DNA from: Tillus elongatus | Lineage: Eukaryota > Arthropoda > Insecta > Coleoptera > Cleridae | NCBI GenBank assembly: GCA_964006375.1 | Contig: OZ023269.1 | Span: forward strand, 8,859,926-8,923,925 | Reading direction: 5' to 3' | Length of the DNA: 64,000 nt | Shown here: one piece after another, positions 39,243 through 50,474 of the stretch | Layout of the letters: every line of letters begins with the position of its first letter | Numbering within the stretch: position 1 is the first letter of the stretch | Made by a program: the position numbers and the translations under genes | The notes under the pieces: generated by a model | What the model was told of the DNA's origin: nothing | What the model saw: only the letters and a program-made list of their open reading frames with translations | Database searches by the model: none

Positions 39243-39379
39243 GTCGGAGATACGATGAGAATGGAAATTTAAAACAATGGTGGTCTGCAGATACGCTTGA
39301 CCATTATCATAAAAAAGTTCAGTGTATAATTGACCAATACAATGACTTTGCAGTGCCAGAGCTTGATAAATCTTTTCAC
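39243..39379 (+). CDS. M13 neprilysin-like peptidase, exon
   Basis: The 64 nt intron before it ends TTTCTATAG and the donor is CAC|GTAAGT. The exon is 137 nt and completes a Gly codon. It reads (G)RRYDENGNLKQWWSADTLDH, then YHKKVQCIIDQYNDFAVPEL and DKSFH, the M13 block GRxxDxxGNxxxWWs...F.e...C...QY. The conserved Cys is present. It ends in phase 0 and joins VHGYNTQGEN of the exon at 46224. Confidence 0.96.
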
Positions 39380-40190
39380 GTAAGTATTATCTTTTTTTTT
39401 AAATTAAATCTCTTTGGATACTACCTAAAATTTAAAAAAAAAATCCCCAAATATTGGTTAGAGTTGCGGACAATTTTTCTTTTCATGTTTAGTTTTAGCG
39501 ACGTTTGTGAAAAGTGTAAATGTTGTTTTGTTATTTCCACTTTCTCTCATTGTTTGTTTTTGAGTCTTTCCTGGAGTAGATTATTTCTAGTTTTACTCAT
39601 TGTACTAATATCAGTACCTAATAATTCCCAAGCAAACTTTTCACGTAATAGAGGCTTATCTTATTGATCTTATGAAAATAAACGTATCATGCATACTAGC
39701 ATTATTATGACAAGAAACTTTGCATATATGTTAATATTTGAACAATAAATATAAAATGAAGCATCAGCAGGCACATTATCCTGTTTCCGTGTCTGCGTGG
39801 TACATAAACATTATTCAGCAGGAAGCAGGAAAGCCATGTGGATAGCTGCTCATATTGGAGATGGTCCAATAACAATAGATTTTGAGTTATGTTATACCAA
39901 ACCAATGCAGTTGTTTCATTGACCAACAGCCTCTATTATTTGCCGTTATTGTAGTTTAAGTCCTGCTAAATTTCATTTCACTAGCATTAAGATTACAAAC
40001 AGCACTTTATTGAAACATTTAACATTAATTTTACCTTAATAATGTTTACCAACTATGTAATTTGAAAAGTATAATATAAAGTTTTCATCCTAGTAATTTA
40101 TATGCACAAACAGAGAAAATTTCTATTAAGCACTGTTCACATCTCCGAAACTATCGAAGAAAACTAGTTAATTTGCAAAAGTCTGCAAAA

Positions 40191-40260
40191 GTCTGGACGC
40201 AGCAAGTGCGTTATGGCAGCGAATTTGCATGGAAATTATTATATACATTATTTTAGGCGA

Positions 40261-40340
<80 letters not shown>
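40191..40340 (+). repeat. TA-core family left terminus followed by (TA)n
   Basis: GGACGCAGCAAGTGCGTTATG at 40195 is followed within 70 bp by (TA)n (40264-40340). The left arm is deleted. The right flank belongs to another repeat family (40342 onward). Confidence 0.6.
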
Positions 40341-40341
<1 letters not shown>

Positions 40342-40342
<1 letters not shown>

Positions 40343-41200
40343 CCCATATATTAACCAAATGTAAAATGACCATACACCTTCCAGATTTTTCTGCGCAAAT
40401 GCTTTTTTGACGTCAGAATCGAGATACATGTGAAAAGTTAAACAACCTTCCCCACTTGAACCACATTGTAACTCCAACAATAACGAAGATGACTAACGTA
40501 AACGATTCCCGTGAACAAGCATATCCAGATTTAGATATTCCTGAAAGTATGCAGAATCGACTAGTTAGCATCATGAAATGGACAATCGAATTTGCAATTG
40601 AACTAGCCGGGAAAATACCTAGCGTTTCACTTAGAAAAATAAACTTAATATGTGAATCTCAGCAATTCGATGCGCAATTGTTTTTTTTGCGTCAAAATCG
40701 AGATGCTCGTAAAAAAACTGAACAATTTTCCACATTTTAATCACTTTTTACCTCCAATAATGATGGAGATAGCTATTCTAAACGATTCCCGTGAACACCC
40801 TGTATAAGAGGTTTGTAACTAATATAGAACAAGACTCGGGGTTTTAGGAAAAGTAAAAAAAATATAACATTGTAATAGGAAGTTTTTGAGGTAACAGCTT
40901 TCAAAAAGTTTCATCCAAATAAGCGCCATCTGATGGCCAGAATAAGAAAATAAAAAATATCATCTGAAATGTACTTGAAAGAAACTTTCGAACAGTTTTT
41001 TCGCCGAAGCTCTATTTGCAATGGTCACCGAGATATGAATGTCGCTCACCTAATAAATCACCCTGTATATCTCGGCTCCGATGCACTTTTCAAATCTTTT
41101 TTTACCATGGTTACATTAGTTGTATGCGGTACTATCAAAGCATGCTGGCTTTATTCGTGGCTGTTAAAAAAAGTGATGATCCCAAAATCACCATACCCCT
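40342..41200. repeat. Dispersed repeat family, copy 1 (inverted relative at 47212-48470)
   Basis: Segments such as GACGTCAGAATCGAGATACA, AACGATTCCCGTGAACA (twice, about 285 bp apart), ACCCTGTATATCTCGGCTCC and ATAACATTGTAATAGGAAG recur, inverted or rearranged, at 47540-48470. An internal tandem duplication is visible. No coding domain is recognised. Confidence 0.55.
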
Positions 41201-41484
41201 TTAAAGACAAGCTACCACCTTGTATTACTAACTTAATCCAAGTAAGAAATCAATTAAAACGGCACTGGCAAACCACCGGTAACTACAGTTATCAAACTCG
41301 TATGAACGACCTCAACTTAGAAATAAAATTATACTTAAAGCAACTTCGAAATAAAAATTGGGAACTAAACTACGTTCCCCAAAACCACAAGACAACCCCC
41401 TTTGGACAATGACTAAACTTTTTAAAAAACCAACTGAGTCAATACCTGCTTTAGAACACAATTACCATACTTTTTTTAAATTTA
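41200..41484 (+). pseudogene. Jockey-like non-LTR element, part 1 (before the inserted N1 copy)
   Basis: It reads ITNLIQVRNQLKRHWQTTGN and LNLEIKLYLKQLRNKNWELN, then NPLWTMTKLFKKPTESIPAL after a frameshift. This is the endonuclease-RT linker typical of jockey-clade ORF2. It continues after the N1 insertion at 42030. Confidence 0.65.
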
Positions 41485-42030
41485 TTTCAACAACACACCA
41501 CGAAGGCTTACAGCCTAAATACTATCAAACCGTGGGTGTCGACCAGGAGGAAAGAGTCAACTTGTTAATTCTGGACTTGAAGGTTTGGAGGTTCGGAGGA
41601 GAAGGAAAAACATGTGCCGGCAAGGAATTCCACAACTTGGAAGTCCTCGGGACAAAAGAGCGGGCATAACAAGATGTTCTATGTCTGGTGACCTGGACAG
41701 TAAAAGGGTGCATTCGCTATGTTCCCCTGGTAGATCTGTTGGGGGCAGCAGGTGGGGGAACTATGGAAGAAAGCTCCTCTGAGCAGTGCCCGTGCAGATA
41801 TCTATAAAAGAGAGAGAGAGAGGTCACCAACAGCACGTCGGTAAGCAAGGGATGGCAGCCTTTGGGTGAGGGTAGGTTCACCGACGAGACGTATAGGTCT
41901 CTTCTGAATGGAGTCCAGGATAGCGAGTGTAGAAGCGGCAGCAGCACCCCAGATGTGGGAGCCGTATTCGAGGTTTGGCCTTATTTGTGAAGTATATAAG
42001 GTATAGAGATTAGCTGGTGAAAAGTATTTG
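41485..42030 (-). mobile_element. Non-LTR family N1, copy E, inserted in a jockey-like element
   Basis: About 545 bp from the family 3' terminus (ATTTCAACAACACACC) through PRTSKLWNSLPAHVFPSPPN and YRYLHGHCSEELSS to TLYTSQIRPNLEYGSHIWGA. It is truncated at AAATACTTTTCACC. The frame is almost intact. Confidence 0.83.
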
Positions 42031-43625
42031 TATTTTACTTTAGAAATTAACAAAAAGCTGAAAAACTTGCAGAAATATACGTATGAACACACACAGTTAA
42101 CTCTCATGACAAGTTCGAGAAGCAAAAAGATATAATAAACCTTAGAACTACATATCTTAACCCTAACTCTAATGCAAATAATAACCAATCGATAAAACCA
42201 ACTACTACTGAAGAAATCACTGAAATAATAAAAAGCTTTCCGAACAAACAAAAAACTCCTGGACCCGATCTCATAGAAAACATCGTAATAAAGAACATTT
42301 GAAACAAATTGATTGCCCTCATAACCAACATAATAAACGCTATATTATTCTACTCCTACTTTCCAGAAATTTGGAAGACAGCAGATATGATTCCCATCCG
42401 TAAACCAAACAAAGATCCCAAAAGTCCCTATATCTGCAGACTAATAAGTCTTCTCAACAACCTTGCCAAAAGTACCGAGAAAATTATTCTCAAAAGATTA
42501 GAATAGTGTGATAAGAAATATAAAATAACAATATATCATCAATTTGGCTTCAGAAAATCTCACACCTCACAACAGATAGTTAAGATCGTTAACAATATAT
42601 CAGTTAACTACAACAAAGACAATGTGACCACAATGATGCCATGCTTGATATAGAAAAAGCTTTTGACAGAGTATCGATTGAAGGTATACAATACAAACTA
42701 TTCAACTATAACTTCCCAAGAAAACTTAGAATGTTAATTCACAGCTACCTATCAAACAGATCCTTTAGAGTAAAAATTAACAACTCACATTCAATGAATA
42801 AAACAATGAACTCAGATGTACCACAGTGTTTATTACTTGACCCCAAGCTGTTTCCATATTTCATTAACGAGATCCTCCCTTTTTCTAAAACAAACAACGT
42901 CCTTTTTGCTGACGACACAGCTATTTAACACTCACTCTTTTAGTGCCATAGTTGCAAATAAACAGCTTCAAAATCACATGTATATTTTACAGGAATATTT
43001 TAAACTGTGTAAAATTGCAATTAATACGACAAAGACTGAAAATATTGTCTTTGAGAAAAAAATTAACATCGCCAAGATCTTCACTAAATTAAAAGTAAAC
43101 GAACATGAGGCTACCCCAAGAACAGCTGTTAAATATCTAGGTATTTACCTAGATTCAAGATTAAACTATAAAACACACAATAAGCATATCTACACCAAAG
43201 CACCAAATATAATAAGAACGTTGTACCCCCTATTAGCAAACAATAATAAAGTAACCCCAAAGATTAAAATACTTATTTACATAACTATAATAAGACCAGC
43301 CATGACGTACGCCGCCCCTGTCTGGTGCTGCATATCAAAAACCGCCTTAAAATCATTACAGATTATAGAAAATAAATGTCTACGCCTGGCAACCTATTCA
43401 GCCAGGTATGCAAGAACTAGGGATCTGCACTCAAAGGTGGATGTCTGCCCCATCCCAATTTACATCGGGGAAATTTGCAAACGATTCTACACTTCTCAAC
43501 TACGTCACAATACGCTTACTAGAAATATTACAACAAGTCTGACAACACACCTTTTTAAGATTAGGCCTAAGCTTCCATACCAAAGCCTACGTATATTCCA
43601 TGAAAATTATAATCAATCATAATAA
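42031..43625 (+). pseudogene. Jockey-like non-LTR element, part 2 (RT and C-terminal domain)
   Basis: After the insertion: TTEEITEIIKSFPNKQKTPG (RT motif 1, PGPD), YFPEIWKTADMIPIRKPNKD, FGFRKSHTSQQ, DIEKAFDRVSIEGIQYKLF (motif 3), VPQCLLLDPKLFPYFINEIL and FADDTAI (catalytic). After a frameshift come AVKYLGIYLDSRLNYKTHNK, IRPAMTYAAPVW and the end ...RIFHENYNQS with a stop at about 43620. There are three or more frameshifts and stops. It is classic jockey-clade organisation. Confidence 0.8.
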
Positions 43626-43946
43626 AGACTATCCTTAGTTAATTTATATAACTCGTGGTAGGTAATAAACTAAAATTTCCATTGACATTTTGTCGCAAAT
43701 GGTACAACCTTTACCTGCACCCGATAAGACAATTCCAAAACGCACTTATGCACAAAAGTAGCTATAAACAGGTTTTTTTTTCCTGTTACAACCATGGACG
43801 CCAGAAACCTTCCTATAATTAACAAATGTCATTCAATAAAACATAATCAGCTAAGTGCAATCCATGAGGTATACCTTATCCAGCCAGGAACTCATAATTA
43901 TAAACGAGTACTTAAGACTTATGTATACAGTCTTATATGTTTAATT

Positions 43947-43948
<2 letters not shown>

Positions 43949-44022
<74 letters not shown>
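43949..44022. repeat. (TA)n array, 74 bp, left of the fold-back element
   Basis: Pure dinucleotide repeat ending two bases before the inverted repeat. Confidence 0.98.
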
Positions 44023-44025
<3 letters not shown>

Positions 44026-44065
44026 TTTATTTGTTTGCTGTACGTTTGTGATTTCTTATTGGTTT

Positions 44066-44110
44066 GCGTGGACTGCAGTTTCGAACCGTCCCGGTTCATC
44101 ATCAGCACGC
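44066..44110 (-). ncRNA. Candidate type-I hammerhead ribozyme, left arm
   Basis: The inverted copy of the motif at 44361-44405: read on the minus strand it has helix I GCGTG/CACGC, CTGATGA, an extra T, helix II GAACCG/CGGTTC with a 3-nt loop, GAAA, C-TGCA-G and GTC. All conserved core bases are present. Confidence 0.5.
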
Positions 44111-44360
44111 TACTGACTGTTATGGCTCCCGTGTGGTCTACGTCTGAGATTTTACGTGGCGCCTGCGCCGTGAGCTTCTATTAGTCAGTTTACTGTTCTC
44201 TGATTGGTTGTGCCTTCGGACTGTGTCGTGTGTATCGGCCTCCTGTCTTGATCTTGATCACAACCAATCAGAGAACAGTAAACCGACTAATAGAAGCTCA
44301 CGGCGCAGGCGCATCGTACAATCTCAGACGTAGACTACAAAGGAGCGATAACAGTCAGTA

Positions 44361-44405
44361 GCGTGCTGATGATGAACCGGGACGGTTCGAAACTGCAGTC
44401 CACGC
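44361..44405 (+). ncRNA. Candidate type-I hammerhead ribozyme, right arm
   Basis: GCGTG (44361-44365) and CACGC (44401-44405) pair perfectly as helix I. CTGATGA is at 44366-44372, then one extra T. Helix II GAACCG/CGGTTC (44374-44379, 44383-44388) closes on GGA. GAAA is at 44389-44392, C-TGCA-G forms a minimal helix III, and the GTC cleavage triplet is at 44398-44400. The only departure from the hammerhead consensus is the unpaired base after CTGATGA. Confidence 0.5.
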
Positions 44406-44485
44406 AAACTAATAAGAAATCACAAACGTACAGCAAACAAATAAAGTGTATATTTAAAAGTGATTACAGTGTAGTACAATATTCC

Positions 44486-44489
<4 letters not shown>

Positions 44490-44562
<73 letters not shown>
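44490..44562. repeat. (TA)n array, 73 bp, right of the fold-back element
   Basis: Pure dinucleotide repeat. Confidence 0.98.
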
Positions 44563-44567
<5 letters not shown>

Positions 44568-44939
44568 TAACCATGTATTTTATACTAATTAATAAAGATA
44601 TTTTTAAATTGACAAAACATGGCCCATGAGCGAAGAGACGTTTGTTCAAATCTCAGTGGTAACTATTATTTTTTTTCGTTGATTCAGTTTTAACGTTATC
44701 CGACTAGATTATCTAACTCCTATAATTTTTTTACCGAATTTTCGTTAAAAAAATCACTAATTAGAAAAGAAAGACTTTTAAGACTTTTAGTTGAATTTTG
44801 ATAGCAGTTGTAAAACCGTTCCATGGTGACCACAGGAATAGAGTTATCTCTGTGACTTTTCAAGTGTTTGTTTTCCCTCTGCAACCGGTTTCGCTTTTTG
44901 CAACATCGCCAAATAGTTTTCTCTGTGAAGCCACAGGGA

Positions 44940-44941
<2 letters not shown>

Positions 44942-45007
<66 letters not shown>
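44942..45007. repeat. (TA)n array, 66 bp
   Basis: Pure dinucleotide repeat. The flanks are not of the TA-core family. Confidence 0.98.
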
Positions 45008-45011
<4 letters not shown>

Positions 45012-45269
45012 TTTTTTATATTTTAGAATTTATTTAATTTATTTTAATTATGGAATTTTCTTGCACAAAATATTTTTTAAATAGCGAATTTTCTTACAAA
45101 TATTTAATGAATTGGTTTGGAAAAAAATTGTCTCTAATATTTGTGTGAAATTTTTTTTCAACGAAGCTTTGGTGGAACATTTTTTTAGCGAAATACGTCG
45201 AATATTCATTTAATTTTCCTACAAACAAATTATTTTAAGGCGCTTTTCTTATATATAAATGTTTTCCAA

Positions 45270-45401
45270 TCAATTGCTGTAGAAGTATTTGTAAGCGAAT
45301 TTTTGTGGATTTTTTTAAGCGGATTTTTGCAAACTATTTTCAGTCCATTTTTGTCAACGCGAACCAAGAACCCCTAGAACCAATATATCCAGGGTCAGTT
45401 T

Positions 45402-45456
<55 letters not shown>

Positions 45457-45902
45457 ACCGATAACTCAAAAAATATTACGCCGATTCTGATAAAATCTGG
45501 CAGATATCTTTATTTTCCAGGTAGCTTGGTTCGTTAATCAGGAAAATCGGACCATTTTGTCCGCAAAGATGATGAGTTTTCTTTGGCAAATTTTTTATCT
45601 CCGAAACTAACAAAGCTATGACAACGAAATTTATTAAGCAAGTTTCTATTCTAAAATGTATACTACCTACATACTAAAATTCAGTTTTCTAAGTTTAGAG
45701 AAAAAAAGTTATAAGCATTTAATAACACAAATTTTTGGTACCGCTGAAGGTCACAGGAGGGCACAAGACCAAAATGTTTGTGTGTTATATAAAATCTATT
45801 AAATATTACAGACAAATAATATTTCTTCTTGGTGCATATAATTATTTTTTTTAAATTGCTCATTCCTATAAAAATTCACTACCATAACGCACTTGCTGCG
45901 TC
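45270..45902 (-). repeat. TA-core repeat family, inverted copy with left terminus
   Basis: On the minus strand it starts GACGCAGCAAGTGCGTTATGG at 45902, has a left arm with ATCGGCGTAATATTTTTTGA, the core at 45404-45453, and GAAACTGACCCTGGATATAT, GGTTCTAGGGG in the right arm. It is 50-70% like the 38 kb copy by eye. Confidence 0.65.
45404..45453. repeat. (TA)n array, 50 bp
   Basis: Core of the inverted copy at 45270-45902; the shortest of the arrays. Confidence 0.97.
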
Positions 45903-46223
45903 CAGACTTTTTTTATTTAATAATTTTATACAACGAAAAATGGTAGATAATAGCAAATTTACAATAAATCACAAATAAAGATATATCAACCCATATTATC
46001 TTTTTTATTAATTGCTTAAATAATGACCACAGAAACGGTTAGCGTGTTTTAGTTTTATTAGAAAACTTTATTACACCTTTGCAAGGTCGTTAATAATGTA
46101 CTTCCACAAAATCAAGATGACACGAGCTTTATCGCCCCAGTTATTGAAAAATTATTGTGGAATATCGTGCCTAAGGGGAAAAGTGAGTTGCATTTTATTG
46201 AATTGAGTACATTTTGTTTTCAG

Positions 46224-46391
46224 GTGCATGGGTACAACACGCAAGGGGAGAACATTGCAGACAACGGTGGTTTAAGGGCAGCTTTTGAAGGATACAAGAG
46301 ACGTCTTTCCATTTCGAATTCCATGCATCAACGGTTACCAGGACTACCAGATCTAACTTGGGATCAGTTGTTTTTTCTTGGCTTTGCACAG
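46224..46391 (+). CDS. M13 neprilysin-like peptidase, third-zinc-ligand exon (ENIADNGG)
   Basis: The acceptor is TTGTTTTCAG and the donor is CAG|GTTTGA. The exon is 168 nt, phase 0 at both ends. It reads VHGYNTQGENIADNGGLRAA, then FEGYKRRLSISNSMHQRLPG and LPDLTWDQLFFLGFAQ. The Glu at 46248-46250 is the third zinc ligand and the Asp of ENIAD orients the catalytic His. LTxxQLFF..yAQ is a family hallmark. The 6.8 kb intron before it contains the jockey-like and fold-back elements. Confidence 0.97.
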
Positions 46392-46802
46392 GTTTGACAA
46401 TTCAATAAAATATATTTAAGAGGAGTCTGCTCCGTAAATAAACCTGTCAGTAACCAGTGGGCAGCTTTGAAATGTCTGATCCTGTCTCTAGGAAACACTA
46501 GATGGGAAATTCCTTGTAGCGTATAAGGATCCCAAGAAAACAATAGTTCAGTGATGTTTATTTATCTTTGTGTTGCTCAATTTGTGTTTATTTATTTCTC
46601 TTTCCGCTTAGATAATACCATAGCATGATACCTAGTGCCTACTGTGACTTGTGATCTCATTAAGTGCTAAAGTAATAATCTCATTTAACACATTACAGAA
46701 AATCTACAAATCAAAACATTATTTCCTCAACTTCTCCACATTTTAAAATTTACCTACAATATGTTTAGTTTTTTATACTTTTGGCTATGACATTTCTGTT
46801 AT

Positions 46803-47165
46803 TTTAAATAAAGCAGCTTGTACGGCGGTCAATCAATAAATACCTATGTTAGAAATGAAGACGCAAGTAACTCACAAATTATTATTTTTAAACGTCATCT
46901 TTTTTAGGTCGCTACATTTCTCCCACTGTTCTTCCTTTTGTTTCTACAACCCCTCCAAAAAAGGATTTGTCAAGCTCTTCAAAATGCGCTTCTGTCTCGG
47001 CAATAACTTCCACGTCTAAGCCAAATTTTTTCACCGGGCCATGATTTTATGTCGGGGAACAGAAAGAAGACGCAGGGAGCCAGGTCGAGAGAGTACGGTG
47101 GATGTTGCGGCAATTCGTAGGGCAGTTTATGCAATTTGGCCGCGACAACTCCAGATAAATGAGGA
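46803..47165 (-). pseudogene. Mariner transposase relic, second lineage
   Basis: The minus strand reads VVAAKLHKLPYELPQHPPYS and LDLAPCVFFLFPDIKSW, matching the mariner (SETMAR-type) block ending YSPDLAPCDFFLFPxLK, then frameshifts. The outer end carries ATTGATTGACCGCCGTAC, like a mariner terminal repeat. It is distinct from the SPDLTPLDFFLW lineage elsewhere in the window. Confidence 0.65.
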
Positions 47166-47211
47166 TCTAGCTCAATTTACATTAGTCCAAAATTTTATAG
47201 TTTTCGAAATA

Positions 47212-49215
47212 CAGGGTGTCAAAGATATTATTTGTTGAAATTCCTTTTCAAATATCTATCTTAGTGATAACAGGATTTGCATGAAATTTGATACGTAGAG
47301 GTTTTTCAGGATGAGCAATCTATGTCTGATAATAGTCTTGATGCACCTTGTAGAGGGCGCCACCAGCAGCCCTTTATCTACATTTAAAGTTCAATAACTT
47401 TCTTCTGCTTCGGTATATCAAATTTATTATCAGAAATTTTTATTACCTGATATGTTATCTTCAAAAAAGGTATACCTTGTATATTTCGATTTGAGGAGCC
47501 GTTTATGTGATAATCAATTTTAAGTGTTTCATTTCGTTCTAAAATTCACCTTGTGTTGTTTACAATAGTCATCTCCGTTATTATTGGAGCTACAATGTCG
47601 TTCAAATGGGGAAAGTTGTTTAACTTTTCACGTGTATCTCGTTTGTGACGTCAAAAAAGCATTTGCACGGAAAAATCTCGAAGGGGTATGGTCATTTTAA
47701 ATTTGGTTTTTTGATGATCGCTTTTTTTTAGCGGCCACAAATAAAAATTGCATGCCTTGATAGTACCTCACACTATGTTATAGCGATAAAAAAATATTTT
47801 AAAAGTGCATCGGAGCCGAGATATACACAGTGATTCATTAGGTAAGCCACATTCATACCTCGATAACTATGGCAACTAGAGTTTTGGGAAAAAACACTGG
47901 AAAGGTTTTTTCCAGTAAAATTCAGGTAATATGTGTTATTTTCTTATTCTTGTCACCAGATCGCGCTGTTTGGATTAAACTTTTTGAAAGCTGTTATCTC
48001 AAAATATTTCTATTACAATATTATGTTTTTTTCACTCTCTTTGAAATCACTAATGTTGTTCTATATTTTCACTTTCTAAAAGAACTTTTACGAGTAGTAT
48101 TTGAAAATGGTATCAAAACCGAGTTCTGATGTTTCGTTTTTCGAGAATTATCATCAACTTTGATTTTTCAAATGGGAGCCATATTTAATTTAAATGTCAT
48201 TATGTTGGACTTGTCGAAACAATTTCACTGGTGTATCATATAATGGGTCTAAAGTAAAATATTACCAACTTACATCAACTTTTGATTAAATTCAACCCTT
48301 TTATCATCCATAATATAAGGGGGTCGAAACTCAGACAAAAATATGGAACAAGATTAGGGATTTCAAAAAAAGTTAAAAAAAGATAACATTGTAATAGAAA
48401 TATTTTGAGATAACAGCTTCCAAAAAGTGTCATCCGAAAAAGCGCCATAAAATTACCATACCCCTTTGACAAGTAAAAATTGTTTGAAGTTGTTAGAAGA
48501 CCTTATTGATCCTTTAATCACCAAAACACTGCAAGGGGACTTAAATCTACAATAAGACCAACTTCTCTTTCAGCAGGATGGTGCGCCTCCCTATGTACGA
48601 GTAGGCGGTTTCTTATATACTCACTTTCCCGGACAATGAATAGGTCGGAGGGGTCCCATTGAATGGCCAACTAGTTCCCCCGACCGAACCCCTTTGGATT
48701 TATTCTTGTCTTAAAGTCTGAGGTTTATGCTATACCATTTGAATGTCTTCAAATGCTTCGAGGACGAATCATCGCAGAGTGTCGTTTGATCACACCAGAA
48801 ATGTTTAGAAACATTAGACAAGCTTTTGAAAATCGATTTTACTATTGTACGAGAATTGGGGGGTGATATTTTAAGCAATATATTCGTTAAATTGAATCAT
48901 TTTTCATAACCACTTTTATTTCCTTCCACGATAATCTAAGCGGGCTTCTCGGAAACCAATCGCACAAAATTTAAAAACAAAAACATCATTGCATAGAGAA
49001 TAAAGCAGCTTCAAAATAATGTGTCACTCGACCCCTCTTGCTATGTAAATTTTTTGAAGGGGTGGCTCCAAGCCTTAGAGAAATGCAGAAATAACTTCTA
49101 AACAAAGAAAAAAATGTGGTCCCTCTTCAAGTTAAAGTTGACCTGTTTTAGCATTTTTACTACACTTGGACAAAATCTGGGTTGTACAAATTTTGGTTAG
49201 GATACCCTGTATAAA
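47212..49215 (+). mobile_element. Composite mariner-like element bounded by inverted ACAGGGTRTC ends
   Basis: ACAGGGTGTC at 47212 and GATACCCTGT at about 49204 are inverted. Inside, 47540-48470 is the inverted relative of the repeat at 40342. A transposase relic lies at 48535-48870 on the + strand: LLFQQDGAPPYVRVGGFLYT, IGRRGPIEWPTSSPDRTPLD. The stretch 49015-49210 (GTGTCACTCGACCCCTCTTG, GTTGACCTGTTTTAGC) resembles the long terminal repeat of the 58-60 kb element. Whether this is one element or a nest is not certain. Confidence 0.5.
48535..48870 (+). pseudogene. Mariner-like transposase relic
   Basis: It contains the second-Asp motif (FQQDGAPPYV), the IGRRGPIEWP block and a SPDRTPLDLFLS third-Asp motif, with stops. 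It lacks the N-terminal half. Confidence 0.7.
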
Positions 49216-49295
49216 TATTACCAAAGAAATTCCAGAGCAGACTCCTTGCCTCAAAAATAAGTGCATTACTAAAAAATTTATTTAACTCTTTTTAG

Positions 49296-49472
49296 ATATG
49301 GTGTGGCAATTCAACTATTGGAGCTCTAAAAAGCAAACTAATTGAAGGAGTTCACAGCCCCAATAGAGTAAGAGTTCTTGGGAGTCTGTCAAACTCTAAG
49401 GAATTTGCAGCGTCTTGGAACTGCCCAGTTGGTTCACCAATGAATCCCAAGAAAAAGTGTGTACTGTGGTAA
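49296..49472 (+). CDS. M13 neprilysin-like peptidase, terminal exon with stop
   Basis: The acceptor is ACTCTTTTTAG and the stop TAA is at 49470-49472. It reads IWCGNSTIGALKSKLIEGVH, then SPNRVRVLGSLSNSKEFAAS and WNCPVGSPMNPKKKCVLW. WC, HSP..yRVlGsl (with the substrate-carboxylate-binding Arg) and the terminal CxxW are diagnostic of M13. The ten exons sum to 1299 nt with no frame conflict. Nothing argues for a pseudogene. Confidence 0.96.
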   Translation: MWCGNSTIGALKSKLIEGVHSPNRVRVLGSLSNSKEFAASWNCPVGSPMNPKKKCVLW

Positions 49473-49841
49473 AACAGAAAAATATATCTTAGGTTTTATT
49501 AATAGTTAATTTGTTATTGTAATTGTTTTTATTTATTTATTGTTATATTCTATTCAATCAAATATTGAGAGTAAGATGTGAAAAATATTATTTTAAACAC
49601 TATCTTTGCATCTCCTGTTTACTTCTTTTTATATCTTTTTAACTGTTTACTTTTTATTTTTTCTACCACATATTTTACAATTTTGGCATTGCCTCGTATA
49701 TTTCTTGTTAACATATTTTTGTCAGGTGACCTACATTATATTTTAGCTCCTACCTTAACTTTATCATTTTTAACGCCAGAAAATAATCTTAAGAAGAAAA
49801 GTTGTAGGTAGGAATTGTTCCTTTGAGTCCAATAGATATTT

Positions 49842-49847
49842 AATAAA
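49842..49847 (+). terminator. Candidate polyadenylation signal of the M13 gene
   Basis: An AATAAA hexamer lies 370 nt after the stop codon in an AT-rich 3' region. The sequence is common in such DNA, so this is only the first good candidate. Confidence 0.35.
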
Positions 49848-50474
49848 AAGTTGAATATGCGTTCTTAATATGCAAACTACACCTGTTTTTTAACAGAGCA
49901 CTGTACCTTGTACATTATTAGTTTTTTCTAACCTGCCATTTTGTCTGATTGTACTTATTTCTGCATGATATATATTTCCTTTAGGCAGCAAGATAAACAA
50001 CTTTAACAAAAATAATATTTCTCTGTAGCAAATATCAGGAGCTTTAGAACGACCATTACCAAACCTCCCTTAATTGTTTTGTAATGTAATAAATGCTGTA
50101 TTATAGATTTACTGCAAAAATAAAAACATTTATTTATAGTTCCTAATCTTAAGTTGTCTCTTGCAAAATAATACAAGGTTTGCAACTTAAAAACATTTAT
50201 TCTTTTGACGCTAAAAAGACATATTTTGTATATTGCGAGGTGACAACACAGCATAGATTATGCTGTGGTTACAGTAAATTTTCCATGACAGACTTAATGT
50301 TTTAAACAGGCACGGCATCTACAGCTTTCCGTGTTGAAACAAGCTTCTTGATGATTACAAAATTGATTTATTTAATTAATGCTTTAAATAATTCATCCAA
50401 ATATTGTTTTGTGGACAGATCTGCTACCACAGATTCCAGGTAGTATTCTACTTTCAAATTCCTTGGTAAAATTT

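Larger units (their letters stand above)
44024..44447. mobile_element. Fold-back element: 188-bp inverted arms around a 47-bp spacer
   Basis: The left arm 44024-44212 and right arm 44260-44447 are near-complete inverted complements, from ACTTTATTTGTTTGC...TGATTGGTTGTG to CACAACCAATCA...ATAAAGT. It encodes no protein. It is flanked on both sides by (TA)n arrays. Each arm carries the hammerhead-like motif annotated separately. The GC content is clearly above the surroundings. Confidence 0.85.
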
